Position numbers and translations under genes: made by a program
Notes under the pieces: generated by a model
Databases searched by the model: none
What the model was told of the DNA's origin: nothing
What the model saw: only the letters and a program-made list of their open reading frames with translations
Assembly (NCBI RefSeq): GCF_017808105.1
Contig: NZ_JADBHF010000006.1
Span: 124,001 to 188,000, forward strand
Direction: 5' to 3'
From: Brevibacterium renqingii
Lineage (GTDB): Bacteria > Actinomycetota > Actinomycetes > Actinomycetales > Brevibacteriaceae
DNA: 64,000 nucleotides
Shown: one piece after another, positions 44,132 through 53,911 of the stretch
Numbering within the stretch: position 1 is the first letter of the stretch
Layout: each line of letters opens with the position of its first letter

Positions 44132-45424
44132 ATGCATTCGACGCTTCTGCTCGAAGACGCCTATCAGCGAACCGTGCGGCGAGCACATGATCGCCTGCAG
44201 ACACCGTCGTCGATGCTCGGCGAGCCCGAGCGGAATCCGGACGGGCACTCCGACGGGGTGCGCGCCTCGGTGCTGGAATCGTGGGGGCGCTCCCTCGACC
44301 GACTGCGCGATCCTGCCGGAGCCCGGGTGCGCGTGGCCTATGAGGCCGACCGTCTCGCCGAAGTGCGGAGACGTCACCCCTTCCACTCGATCATGCCGCT
44401 GCTGCGTTCGCACCTCATCGAACCTGCCAAGGATGCGGGGCTGTTGGCGGCGCTCGGTGACGAGCAGGGACGGCTGCTGTGGGTCGAGGGGGAGCGCACG
44501 GTGCGGGACCGCGCCGAGGCCATGGGGTTCCTTCCGGGCACGGACTGGTCCGAAGAGGTCATGGGCACCTCGGCGCCGGGCTTGGCTCTGCAGTCCAAGA
44601 AGGCGGTGCAGATCAGTCGGGCCGAGCACTTCGCCCCCGACGTCCACTCCTGGAGCTGCAGCGCCGTTCCCGTGACCCATCCGCTGACCGGTCGTGTCAT
44701 CGGCATCATCGACGTCACCGGCGGCGACGATGCGGTGTCGTCGATCGTGCTGCCGCTGCTCGCCTCGACGGCGAAGGCCGCAGGTGCACGGCTGTCCCAG
44801 CTCTACACCCCGCAGCGGGCGCTGTGTGCGGACACCGAGGCGGCCGGGAGCGAGCTCGCCGTCTTCGGTCCCAGCCCCGCTCTGCAGGCTCCCGACGGCA
44901 CGACTGTGCCGCTGACCAGGCGGCATGCTGAGATCCTGCTCCTGCTGCACCGTTTTCCCGATGGTGTCAGCGGATCCGGTCTCGTCGATCTGCTGTGGCC
45001 GGTCGGCGGCAGCGAGGTCACCGTGCGTGCCGAGATCAACCGGCTGCGCAGAGCCATCGAGGGTCTCGGCGATCTGCGGATCGAGGCCCGTCCCTATCGG
45101 CTGCGCGGTGAGCTCAGCTCCGATCTCGAACGCGCCCGTGAGGCGCTGTCCCAGGGGGACGTGGATACGGCGCTGGGACAGTACCGTGGGCTCGTGCTGC
45201 CGGATTCGGACGCTCCGGGTGTGCGCGAGATCAGTGCAGAGTTCGATGCGCTCATACGGGAGACGCTGCTCCAGGAAGGAACCTGGCAGCAGCTGTGGCG
45301 CTATGCCGATCTGCCCGGCTTCCGCGACGATGTCGAGGTCCTCATGACAGTCCTGCGCTTGGCACCTCCCGAGGCCGTCGAGCGCCATGCGGCTGTTGTG
45401 CGTCTGGAGGCCCTCGGGTGCTGA
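44132..45424 (+). CDS. GAF-domain transcriptional regulator (AcoR-like sensor without sigma-54 domain)
   Basis: A 430-residue protein from ATG 44132 (448 from ATG 44078). The N-terminal part ([10 protein letters not shown]) and GAF domain ([20 protein letters not shown] to [10 protein letters not shown]) resemble sensors of AcoR-type activators. There is no AAA+ sigma-54 module. Instead the C-terminus has a winged-helix-like segment ([39 protein letters not shown]) and a helical BTAD-like repeat region. The start at 44132 is preferred because a promoter overlaps 44078 and ggaggtgg lies upstream. It precedes dehydrogenase genes it may control. Confidence 0.75.
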   Translation: MHSTLLLEDAYQRTVRRAHDRLQTPSSMLGEPERNPDGHSDGVRASVLESWGRSLDRLRDPAGARVRVAYEADRLAEVRRRHPFHSIMPLLRSHLIEPAKDAGLLAALGDEQGRLLWVEGERTVRDRAEAMGFLPGTDWSEEVMGTSAPGLALQSKKAVQISRAEHFAPDVHSWSCSAVPVTHPLTGRVIGIIDVTGGDDAVSSIVLPLLASTAKAAGARLSQLYTPQRALCADTEAAGSELAVFGPSPALQAPDGTTVPLTRRHAEILLLLHRFPDGVSGSGLVDLLWPVGGSEVTVRAEINRLRRAIEGLGDLRIEARPYRLRGELSSDLERAREALSQGDVDTALGQYRGLVLPDSDAPGVREISAEFDALIRETLLQEGTWQQLWRYADLPGFRDDVEVLMTVLRLAPPEAVERHAAVVRLEALGC

Positions 45425-45453
45425 GATCCCGGGGAGCTCACGATCCGGTGTGA

Positions 45454-45475
45454 TGCAACCCACTTGCAACGTTGC
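45454..45475. promoter_or_regulatory. Repeated TGCAAC sites upstream of the aldehyde dehydrogenase gene
   Basis: TGCAAC occurs at 45454-45459 and 45465-45470, exactly 11 bp (one helical turn) apart. The second is part of the perfect palindrome GCAACGTTGC (45466-45475). They lie 65-85 bp before the ALDH start and just after the regulator gene, where an activator site would be expected. Confidence 0.45.
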
Positions 45476-45539
45476 CCTCGGTAGGGTCGTGACCACACGG
45501 AGAACATCCGGTGGAAGCAGACGCATCAAAGGAGTTGCA

Positions 45540-47063
<1,524 letters not shown>

Positions 47064-47081
47064 GCGATTCGATTCACCGAG

Positions 47082-47106
47082 CGGTGCCGGGTCCCGTCCG
47101 GCACCG
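47082..47106 (+). terminator. Hairpin between ALDH and ADH genes
   Basis: A 9-bp perfect stem (47082-47090 with 47098-47106) with a 7-nt loop, 18 bp after the ALDH stop and with no T-run. It may lower read-through into the ADH gene or protect mRNA ends. Confidence 0.4.
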
Positions 47107-47197
47107 ACTCCGGAGGCGGCAGCAACATTCTGCCCGCCGCTGCGATCTCAAACCCCGCATGATCAGGAAACCCCACATCGTCACAAAGGAGCGAATG

Positions 47198-48217
47198 ATG
47201 TCCGAAATGAAGGCAGCGATCGTCGAAGAGCTCGGCAAGGAGCTCACCGTCACCGACAGCGACATTCCCGAACCCGGGCCGGGCCAGGCCCTCGTCAAGC
47301 TCATCGCCTCGGGGGTCTGCCATACCGATCTCCATGCGGCGCAGGGCGACTGGCCGGTCAAGCCCAAGGTCCCTCTCATCCCGGGCCACGAGGGCGTGGG
47401 CATCGTCGAGAAGGTCGGCGAAGGCGTCACCGACGTCGAGGTCGGGCAGATGATCGGCAATGCATGGCTGTGGAGCGCCTGCGGAACCTGCGAGCACTGC
47501 CGCCAGGGCTGGGAGACCCTGTGCGAGCGGCAGGTCAACGGCGGCTACGGCACCAACGGCTCCTTCGGCGAGTACATGCTCGTGGACACGAAGTTCGCGG
47601 CGATCATCCCCGAAGGCTCCGATCCCTATGAGATCGCTCCGGTCCTGTGCGCCGGAGTCACCGTCTACAAAGGACTCAAGCGCACTGAGGTCAAGCCGGG
47701 ACAGTGGGTCGTCATCTCCGGCATCGGCGGGCTCGGTCACATCGCCGTGCAGTATGCGGTGGCGATGGGTATGCGTGTCGTCGCCGTCGACGTCGCCGAT
47801 GACAAACTCGCGCTGGCGAAGAAGCACGGGGCGGAGATCACCGTCAACGCCTTCGCCGAGGATCCGGCCGAGATCATCCAGTCCGAGATCGGCGGCTCGC
47901 ACGGAGTCCTCGTCACGGCGGTGCACCCGGCGGCCTTCGGTCAGGCCATCAACATGACCCGCCGAGGTGGGACGATCGTCTTCAACGGTCTGCCTCCGGG
48001 CGACTTCCCCGCACCGATCTTCGACATCGTGCTCAAGGGACTGACGATCCGCGGCTCGATCGTCGGCACCCGGCAGGACATGGTCGAGGCGCTCGAATTC
48101 TATGCCGCCGGGAAGATCCGTCCGACGTTCACGAAGAGGCCGCTCGAGGACATCAACGCGATCTTCGACGAGATGGTCCACGGCAAGATCGACGGCCGCG
48201 TCGTCATCGAATACTGA
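47198..48217 (+). CDS. adhP: Zinc-dependent alcohol dehydrogenase (AdhP type)
   Basis: A 339-residue medium-chain dehydrogenase. Catalytic zinc ligands are in GVCHTDLHAA and IPGHEGVG; the four structural-zinc cysteines are in SACGTCEHCRQGWETLC; and the NAD site is GIGGLGHIAVQYA. It interconverts primary alcohols such as ethanol and their aldehydes, feeding the ALDH upstream. The start at 47198 follows aaaggag at 6 nt; ATG 47195 is possible. Confidence 0.93.
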   Translation: MSEMKAAIVEELGKELTVTDSDIPEPGPGQALVKLIASGVCHTDLHAAQGDWPVKPKVPLIPGHEGVGIVEKVGEGVTDVEVGQMIGNAWLWSACGTCEHCRQGWETLCERQVNGGYGTNGSFGEYMLVDTKFAAIIPEGSDPYEIAPVLCAGVTVYKGLKRTEVKPGQWVVISGIGGLGHIAVQYAVAMGMRVVAVDVADDKLALAKKHGAEITVNAFAEDPAEIIQSEIGGSHGVLVTAVHPAAFGQAINMTRRGGTIVFNGLPPGDFPAPIFDIVLKGLTIRGSIVGTRQDMVEALEFYAAGKIRPTFTKRPLEDINAIFDEMVHGKIDGRVVIEY

Positions 48218-48228
48218 CCTCGCTGCTG

Positions 48229-48278
48229 TCTGACGGCGGCTCTGGTGCCACGCGCGTGGCACCAGAGCCGCCGTCAGA
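48229..48278. terminator. 50-bp perfect palindrome after adhP
   Basis: The two 25-nt halves (48229-48253 and 48254-48278) are exact reverse complements, 11 bp after the adhP stop. There is no clear T-run, but the stem is long enough to stop or stabilise transcripts. It separates the dehydrogenases from the rplJ leader. Confidence 0.75.
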
Positions 48279-48318
48279 TGCTGTGGGGGAGAGGTGTGGT
48301 GGGGATCTCGGGGCGGGA

Positions 48319-48349
48319 TTGGACTTGGCGCGACGGGGTTGGCTAGACT
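48319..48349 (+). promoter_or_regulatory. Candidate promoter of rplJ-rplL
   Basis: TTGGAC (48319-48324), a 19-nt spacer and TAGACT (48344-48349). It would start a leader of about 214 nt before rplJ. Confidence 0.5.
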
Positions 48350-48355
48350 GAACAC

Positions 48356-48569
48356 ACCCAAGACCGTCGGTCTCTGCGGTTCCACCTGGATTCGCCATCG
48401 GATTCAGGTGCCCGCGGGCGAAGACTCCCAGTGAGTGTCCCACGCAGGTGAGCTCGAGATACTTCCGCTGGATTCCTTTCGGAATCGGCGGCCAAGCGTT
48501 TCACGCCTTCCTGCGTGGAGCGCTTTTTCTGTTGTCGGGACAGACCGGACGACTTATGAAAGGAACACC
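48356..48569 (+). promoter_or_regulatory. L10-type leader RNA of rplJL
   Basis: This 214-nt untranslated region is structured: cacctg/caggtg (48383-48388 with 48405-48410), other GC-rich stems, and a terminator-like hairpin at 48494-48525. Such leaders bind the L10-(L12)4 complex and let it repress its own genes. Recognition is by position and structure; an Rfam L10_leader match was not run. Confidence 0.7.
48494..48530 (+). terminator. Attenuator hairpin in the rplJ leader
   Basis: 48494-48506 pairs with 48513-48525 (13 bp including two G-U pairs, 6-nt loop) and runs into tttttct. It lies 40 nt before the rplJ start. A competing 9-bp perfect pairing exists between ccacgcagg (48440-48448) and cctgcgtgg (48510-48518), which would break the hairpin. 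Confidence 0.7.
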
Positions 48570-49097
48570 ATGGCGAGGCCAGACAAGGCAGCCGCAGTCG
48601 AGGAGATCAAACAGCAGTTTGAGAACTCCGACGCTGTGTTGCTGACCGAGTACCGCGGTCTCACCGTCGCGCAGATGAAAGAACTGCGCGTTTCTCTCGG
48701 TGAGAACGTCAGCTACGCCGTGGTAAAGAACACGCTGACCAAGATTGCAGCCAAGGAAGCCGGAGTCACCGGTCTCGATGAGCACCTCAACGGGCCCACC
48801 GCGATCGCGTTCGTCAACGGCGAACCCCCTGAGGCTGCCAAGGCTCTGCGTAACTTTGCCAAGGCGAACTCCCAGCTCGTGGTGAAGGGCGGTTACTTCG
48901 ATGGAGCCGCTCTCAGCGCCGAGCAGGTCAACCAGCTCGCCGACCTCGAATCCCGCGAAGTGCTGCTTGCAAAGGCAGCCGGTGCCATGAAGGCAAGCCT
49001 CCACCAGGCGGCTTACCTGTTCACCGCTCCGCTGGTCAAGGCCGCGCGCACTGTCGATGCCCTCCGCGAGAAGCAGGACGACACTCCTGCTTCCTGA
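48570..49097 (+). CDS. rplJ: 50S ribosomal protein L10
   Basis: A 175-residue L10 that anchors L7/L12 dimers on the ribosomal stalk. Seen: [37 protein letters not shown] and [10 protein letters not shown], and a C-terminal helix for L12 dimers. The start at 48570 follows gaaagga. The open frame upstream runs through the structured leader and is not protein. Confidence 0.96.
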   Translation: MARPDKAAAVEEIKQQFENSDAVLLTEYRGLTVAQMKELRVSLGENVSYAVVKNTLTKIAAKEAGVTGLDEHLNGPTAIAFVNGEPPEAAKALRNFAKANSQLVVKGGYFDGAALSAEQVNQLADLESREVLLAKAAGAMKASLHQAAYLFTAPLVKAARTVDALREKQDDTPAS

Positions 49098-49163
49098 TGC
49101 CGGAGCATCACACCCATCAAACCCGGTCACTGTCAGTGACCATCACAGGAAGGACTAGCCACC

Positions 49164-49553
49164 ATGGCTAAGCTCACCACCGACGAGCTCATCGAAGCTT
49201 TCAAGGAGCTCACCCTCATCGAACTCTCCGAGTTCGTCAAGAAGTTCGAAGAGGAATTCGACGTCGAGGCTGCCGCCCCGGCCGCCGCCGTCGCAGTCGC
49301 CCCTGCCGCCGGAGGCGGAGAGGCCGCTGCTGCTGAAGAGCAGACCGAGTTCGACGTCATCCTCGAATCGGCCGGCGAGAAGAAGGTTCCCGTCATCAAG
49401 GAAGTCCGTGGACTCACCTCCCTCGGACTCAAGGAAGCCAAGGACCTCGTCGACGGAGCTCCCAAGGCCGTCCTCGAAGGCGCTTCGAAGGAAGACGCCG
49501 AGAAGGCCAAGGAGACCCTCGAGGCTGCCGGCGCGACCGTCACCCTCAAGTGA
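49164..49553 (+). CDS. rplL: 50S ribosomal protein L7/L12
   Basis: A 129-residue stalk protein. The N-terminal dimerisation domain ([20 protein letters not shown]) is joined by an Ala-rich hinge ([20 protein letters not shown]) to the C-terminal factor-binding domain ([20 protein letters not shown]). It follows rplJ by 66 bp. Confidence 0.97.
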   Translation: MAKLTTDELIEAFKELTLIELSEFVKKFEEEFDVEAAAPAAAVAVAPAAGGGEAAAAEEQTEFDVILESAGEKKVPVIKEVRGLTSLGLKEAKDLVDGAPKAVLEGASKEDAEKAKETLEAAGATVTLK

Positions 49554-49589
49554 TCCCACCGGCAGCGGTCTGACCGCTGTCGAAGCTTC

Positions 49590-49619
49590 GAACCCCCACA
49601 GCTGCGGCTGTGGGGGTTC
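49590..49619 (+). terminator. Intrinsic terminator after rplL
   Basis: aacccccacagc (49591-49602) pairs with gctgtgggggtt (49607-49618), a 12-bp stem with loop tgcg (plus an outer G-U pair), followed by cttcg. It ends the rplJL unit, so rpoBC is not simply downstream of it. Confidence 0.88.
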
Positions 49620-49659
49620 TTCGCTTCCCCGCCCCCGTTCGGAGCCGACGCGGGTGTGC

Positions 49660-49688
49660 TGTGAATCTCCGCGCAAACCTACTACTCT
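49660..49688 (+). promoter_or_regulatory. Leaderless promoter of the three-gene membrane cassette
   Basis: TACTCT (49683-49688) is 6 nt before the GTG at 49695; a weak TGTGAA (49660-49665) sits 17 nt upstream of it. The spacing fits a transcript beginning at the start codon and supports 49695 as the true start. Confidence 0.5.
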
Positions 49689-49694
49689 TGTCGG

Positions 49695-50936
49695 GTGACC
49701 TCGACCACGACCACTGAAGACGAGCTGCTCACCCACCTGCGTTCTCGTCTGCAGGAGGCCTGGGCGAAGGATCCGCTCTTCATCGAGCCCGTCATCGAAG
49801 ACGGTCTGAGCCGCAACCAGCTCGACAGCATCGAACACGCTTCCAGCGAGGCGGCCGAGTCCGATCTGCCCTATTTCATCGCCGTCCTCCCTGACCAGCC
49901 GGACGGCCCAGGCAATCTCGAGGACTGGGGCAGAGTCACCTCGAATCTGGCCCAGACGATGTACGAGAGCCGCGACGCCGAACAGGTTCTCGTTCTCTTC
50001 GCCACAGCAGGCGGCGGCTCCAGATCATGGCCGTATCTGGTCTCCGACCTCGGACCGATCGTCCCCCGAGGAGGAGGGGGCCTGACGAGATCGGCATCCG
50101 ACGACTTCCTCCCGGTGGAACTCAATGTGCCCTATCAGATGCAGATCCTCCTCGCAGCGGCCGGCGGCGCACCGGCACCTGGCCCTCCGCAATTCGATCC
50201 GAAGGACGTCGGTCAGTCCAACGAGGACTACATCGAGAAATGGGATCTCGACGAAGGGCCCCCCGATGTCCTGGTCATGGGAGCGACTGCGCTTGTCGCC
50301 GCGGGGCTGACCACCTGGCTGCTCGCACGAAGAAGGCGCTACGCGTGGAGAGCCGGTTTGACGACGGCACCGGAGCTGACGAAGCACTTCGATCTGCGTT
50401 CGCGGGTCGCGCACATCAGCGAGCCGCTGCCCGAGCCCTACGCTGCTGAGGACGGCCTGTGGCAGATGTACGATCGCGGTCGCCGCGTCCAGAACGCGGT
50501 CGCCGCGATCTCTCAGGCCCATCCCAATTGGGCCGACTCCGAGGATTTCTCCCACCGGATGGCGGTCCACTGTCTGAGCCGAAGCGACAAGTGGATCCGC
50601 CGTGCCCTCCGCGGCCGCGAGGATGTCGAGGAGCCGCTGTTCTGCTTCTTCCTGCCCAGTCACACCGGCAGCATCGAACCGGTCGTCTGGAAGCAGAAGT
50701 CCACTGCGCTGACGGTCAACGCCTGCGACGCGTGCCGCGACGACCTGACCACCGGTCACGATCCTGTGACCTTGATGGTGCCCAAACGTCCCGGAGCGAA
50801 GAGAGTCAGACCTGTACCCTATTTCCTCCGTGATGATGCCTACGCGACCAGTGGATTCGGCAGCTTCCAAGCACTCGAGACGGCGATTCTGGCCAGGGCC
50901 CCGAAGGCGGCGGGAACGATGGGGGAGAGGCCGTGA
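49695..50936 (+). CDS. Uncharacterised membrane protein, cassette gene 1 (DPxxI domain, TM, CHCC motif)
   Basis: A 413-residue protein without signal peptide. Residues about 24-180 form a soluble domain beginning DPLFIEP (26-32), with LPYFIAVLPD and a Gly-rich stretch, loosely like TPM-type extracytoplasmic domains. One transmembrane helix (about 192-212) is followed by ARRRRYAWR, placing the rest inside. The C-terminal part has Cys317, His323, Cys344 and Cys347 (C-x5-H-x20-C-x2-C), a likely zinc site. The next gene overlaps by 4 bp (gtga). Function unknown. Confidence 0.75.
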   Translation: MTSTTTTEDELLTHLRSRLQEAWAKDPLFIEPVIEDGLSRNQLDSIEHASSEAAESDLPYFIAVLPDQPDGPGNLEDWGRVTSNLAQTMYESRDAEQVLVLFATAGGGSRSWPYLVSDLGPIVPRGGGGLTRSASDDFLPVELNVPYQMQILLAAAGGAPAPGPPQFDPKDVGQSNEDYIEKWDLDEGPPDVLVMGATALVAAGLTTWLLARRRRYAWRAGLTTAPELTKHFDLRSRVAHISEPLPEPYAAEDGLWQMYDRGRRVQNAVAAISQAHPNWADSEDFSHRMAVHCLSRSDKWIRRALRGREDVEEPLFCFFLPSHTGSIEPVVWKQKSTALTVNACDACRDDLTTGHDPVTLMVPKRPGAKRVRPVPYFLRDDAYATSGFGSFQALETAILARAPKAAGTMGERP

Positions 50937-51799
50937 TGAATCAGCGCACGGCAGGCAGGAGGAAACCCGCTGGAGACGGTCCCGGTCCGGTGAGGGCCGG
51001 GATCGCGCTTCTGCTCTTCATCATCGTCGCCATCGGGTCGACGATGTACAGCATCTCCCTGTTCGACGAGGCCAAAGATGCCCGCATCGCGGAAGCCGAC
51101 AGCGACCGGCCGCAGGTCGACAGCATCTATTCGGACCGCATCGAGAGCCAGTACGATGCCGATTACGATCGTTCGCGATACCAGGAGATCGCCCGCTCCT
51201 TCGAGGAGGATCCGGTCTGGATCGACGATTACCTCGCCTTCGAGATGCGCGACGAGGACATCGCAGGCATCCACGATGAGATCGACGCAAGCGACCCACC
51301 GCTCTACGTGGCATTCCTGGCTGCCACAGAACTCGACGACGCCGATGGGCAAGCGGACCTGTTGGCCAATCGCATCATCGCCGAGGTGCCCGATGACGAG
51401 GCCACGGTTCTGGTGATCGCGAGCAACCGGGAGGCGGTGGCGAACAAGGGGATCTCCCGGGATATCGACAGGCGTCCCGGCACCGTCGACGACGACTCCC
51501 TGTCGCAGTCCGGGTTGTCCTTCGCCCGGGCGCTGGCCGCCGCGCCGGTCGAGGAGGAGGACTTCGGCTATGGCGCCTCGTTCGATCCCAGCGGGAATCC
51601 GATCGTCGTCCATGAGGAGGATGAGGAGGACCCGAGGACACTCCGCTACACCACCGGCTCGGCAGTGGGCGGAGCGGGAATCGGCCTGATCATCGGCGGC
51701 GGACTGGCCGTGGGCGGGGTCCTCGGTGTCCGCAGCTGGTGCCGCAGGCGCCAGTTCCCTGAGGACGGCCTGCCACAGACCCAGCAGCAGAGGAAATGA
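50933..51799 (+). CDS. Uncharacterised membrane protein, cassette gene 2 (two TM, DPxxID domain)
   Basis: A 288-residue protein. A basic N-terminus and helix (about 22-43) act as signal anchor. An acidic extracytoplasmic domain has DPVWIDD (93-99), aligning with the DPxxI motifs of its neighbours, and PPLYVAFLAATELDDADG. A Gly-rich helix (about 245-267) and SWCRRRQF end the protein. It lacks the CHCC motif. It overlaps gene 1 (start GTG 50933 or ATG 50936 after ggagagg) and gene 3 by 4 bp. Function unknown. Confidence 0.75.
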   Translation: MMNQRTAGRRKPAGDGPGPVRAGIALLLFIIVAIGSTMYSISLFDEAKDARIAEADSDRPQVDSIYSDRIESQYDADYDRSRYQEIARSFEEDPVWIDDYLAFEMRDEDIAGIHDEIDASDPPLYVAFLAATELDDADGQADLLANRIIAEVPDDEATVLVIASNREAVANKGISRDIDRRPGTVDDDSLSQSGLSFARALAAAPVEEEDFGYGASFDPSGNPIVVHEEDEEDPRTLRYTTGSAVGGAGIGLIIGGGLAVGGVLGVRSWCRRRQFPEDGLPQTQQQRK

Positions 51800-52959
51800 G
51801 CCAGAACGACGTGGACGCACAACAGATCGCCCAAGCGCTGAAGACCGATCCCTTCTATATCGACCCCGCAGTTGCGGACACCCTGGACGGTCGTCTCGTC
51901 GACAAGGCCGAAGCCACGGTCAAGGACCTCGACTTCGATGTCTACGTCATCGCAGTGGAATCCGAGCACGGCAGCGTCGACCGAGACCTGCTCCAGCAGG
52001 TCAAGGTCTTCACCGGCTCAGAAGGCGCATTCGTCATGATCGACGACGGCACCGGCATCGCGGTCGACACATACTTCACCGACGCACACCACGAGAAGAA
52101 GATGGAAGTCATGGATCAGCAGCTCAACGCTTATGATGCCTGGAGCACTTCCACCCCGTCGGTGTCGAAACTCAATGTGCTCCTCGATTTCTACGAGCAT
52201 CCGCAGGAACACGTCGAATCCGGCGACACCGTCGCCGAACAGAAGCAGCCGGGCAGCGACGTGGTCCAGGACACCGGCAGCGGCAGCTTCGCCCCACTGT
52301 TCCTGGGCGGCTCGATCCTCGTCCTGGCGCTGGTCATCGGTGGGATCTTCCTCTTCCGCACGCTACGGGCCAAAGCGGCCGAGTCGCGCCGCCGGGAACG
52401 GTTCCGACTGCCCAGTTCACTGCTGCACAGAGTCGATCATCTGCAACGCAGCGCGCTGCGCGAGGACATCGGCTCTGAAGCCACCGAGTTGGCTTCCTCC
52501 CTGGATCAGCTGCGCACCGATGATCTCAGCTCGGCCGAGCTCAGTCAGGTCGAGAAGGCCTTCGACGCCTATCACGAGGCGAGGGTGATCGTCGATGACG
52601 AATCGGCCGAACGCATCGACCTCGCCGGGGCCATGGTGCTGCTGCGGCAGGCGCGCCGCGAGATCAGACTGGCAGGCCGCAGCCGCTCATCGCGGACGAG
52701 TCGGCCCGAGAGCCTGTGCACGGTCAACCCGCTGCATGGTGAAGCGGAGACGACCTCGCCGGTGTCGGTCGGATCGCAGGCGGCGCGTGTTCCGGTGTGC
52801 TCGGTCTGCGAGAGCGATCTGCGGGACGGCAGAGACCTGCAGTGGATCTTCGATGGGGACCGGCCGTATGTCGAGGGTGCCAGTGTGTGGGCGGAGACCC
52901 TCTTCGGCGCCATCGGCGGAGATCTCGTCACGGCTCTCAAATCGCAGCCGCCCCGCTGA
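51796..52959 (+). CDS. Uncharacterised membrane protein, cassette gene 3 (DPxxID domain, TM, CHCC motif)
   Basis: A 387-residue protein with the same plan as gene 1: DPFYIDP at 18-24, VYVIAVESEHG, one transmembrane helix (about 167-188) followed by basic residues (RTLRAKAAESRRRER), a helical cytoplasmic region (about 205-295), then Cys308, His314, Cys335 and Cys338 with exactly the spacing of gene 1. No signal peptide is seen. It converges on the MBL gene with 22 bp between stops. Function unknown. Confidence 0.75.
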   Translation: MSQNDVDAQQIAQALKTDPFYIDPAVADTLDGRLVDKAEATVKDLDFDVYVIAVESEHGSVDRDLLQQVKVFTGSEGAFVMIDDGTGIAVDTYFTDAHHEKKMEVMDQQLNAYDAWSTSTPSVSKLNVLLDFYEHPQEHVESGDTVAEQKQPGSDVVQDTGSGSFAPLFLGGSILVLALVIGGIFLFRTLRAKAAESRRRERFRLPSSLLHRVDHLQRSALREDIGSEATELASSLDQLRTDDLSSAELSQVEKAFDAYHEARVIVDDESAERIDLAGAMVLLRQARREIRLAGRSRSSRTSRPESLCTVNPLHGEAETTSPVSVGSQAARVPVCSVCESDLRDGRDLQWIFDGDRPYVEGASVWAETLFGAIGGDLVTALKSQPPR

Positions 52960-52981
52960 GGATGCGATCGAGGATCGCCGC

Positions 52982-53776
52982 TCAGAGAAGCCTGAGCTCT
53001 CGGGGCACGCGACGATCATGATCACCGGGCATCGTCCGTGCGGGCAGGGCCACCTCGGCGTCGTCCTGGTGAAGTCGCATCCCATCGATGTCTGCGAGCT
53101 GACGCTGCACGAATCTGCGGTCCACGGGCACTCCGTGCCCCGGGACGAATGTCGTCGCCTCCGCGAAGTCGAGGACCGTGCGAAGACTGTTCGTCCAGTG
53201 GCTGAGCGAGGCATCCGCACCCGCCTGCGGGGCGTCGCCCTCCTCGATGAGATCGCCGACGAAGACGACACCGAGGTCGGGCAGACGGACGACGAGATCG
53301 GCTGTCGAATGCCCTTCGAGGACATGGAACTCGGCCCGGCAGCCGCCGAGGTCGACCTCGGCCGGTCCCGACGAGGACGGTGCGACCGGCGTCACGTCGA
53401 CGAAGAGCTCACCGGGATCGACGGGCAGCTGCGCGGCGAACTCGGCTGTGGCGGGGTCGTGGCGAAGAGCATCGAGGGCGAGCCATGCGCTGCCCTCCTG
53501 ATCGGTGGCGAAGCTGCTCGAGGCGAAGGCCCGGCCCGCTCCCGCTGCGAGCAGCGCGGCGGCCCCGAACCAGTGGTCCCAATGATCGTGGGTGATGACC
53601 AGATCGATCTCTGTCGCGGCGGGGGATCGGCCGCGGAGTCGGGCCGCGCGGTCGGCGAGACGTCTGCCCGCATCCGGGCATGGTCCGGCATCGACGATGA
53701 GGCTGCTCGTGCTGCCGGTGATGATCCCGCAGTTGACGGCGGCCGGATCGGAGCTGAGCACGCTGATTGTCGTCAT
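52982..53776 (-). CDS. MBL-fold metallo-hydrolase
   Basis: A 264-residue metallo-beta-lactamase-fold hydrolase with THDHWDHWFG (HxHxDH), a third histidine in LEGHSTAD, the bridging Asp in FVGDLIEEGD, and a last His in FVPGHGVP. The fold covers thioesterases, lactonases and glyoxalases, so substrate is open. TAGAAT (53783-53788, minus strand) is 6 nt before the ATG, so it is probably leaderless. Confidence 0.87.
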   Translation of the reverse strand: MTTISVLSSDPAAVNCGIITGSTSSLIVDAGPCPDAGRRLADRAARLRGRSPAATEIDLVITHDHWDHWFGAAALLAAGAGRAFASSSFATDQEGSAWLALDALRHDPATAEFAAQLPVDPGELFVDVTPVAPSSSGPAEVDLGGCRAEFHVLEGHSTADLVVRLPDLGVVFVGDLIEEGDAPQAGADASLSHWTNSLRTVLDFAEATTFVPGHGVPVDRRFVQRQLADIDGMRLHQDDAEVALPARTMPGDHDRRVPRELRLL

Positions 53777-53911
53777 GCGATGATTCTAGGGGCATGAGAT
53801 CGGGCGCCGCGAGCGAACCGGGGCAGGACGGAGCTGACTCCGATCACTGTCGGCGCCCGGGCTCGGCGGCTAGGATCGCATTCATCAGCTGCTCTGCGAA
53901 TGAGGGGATCG

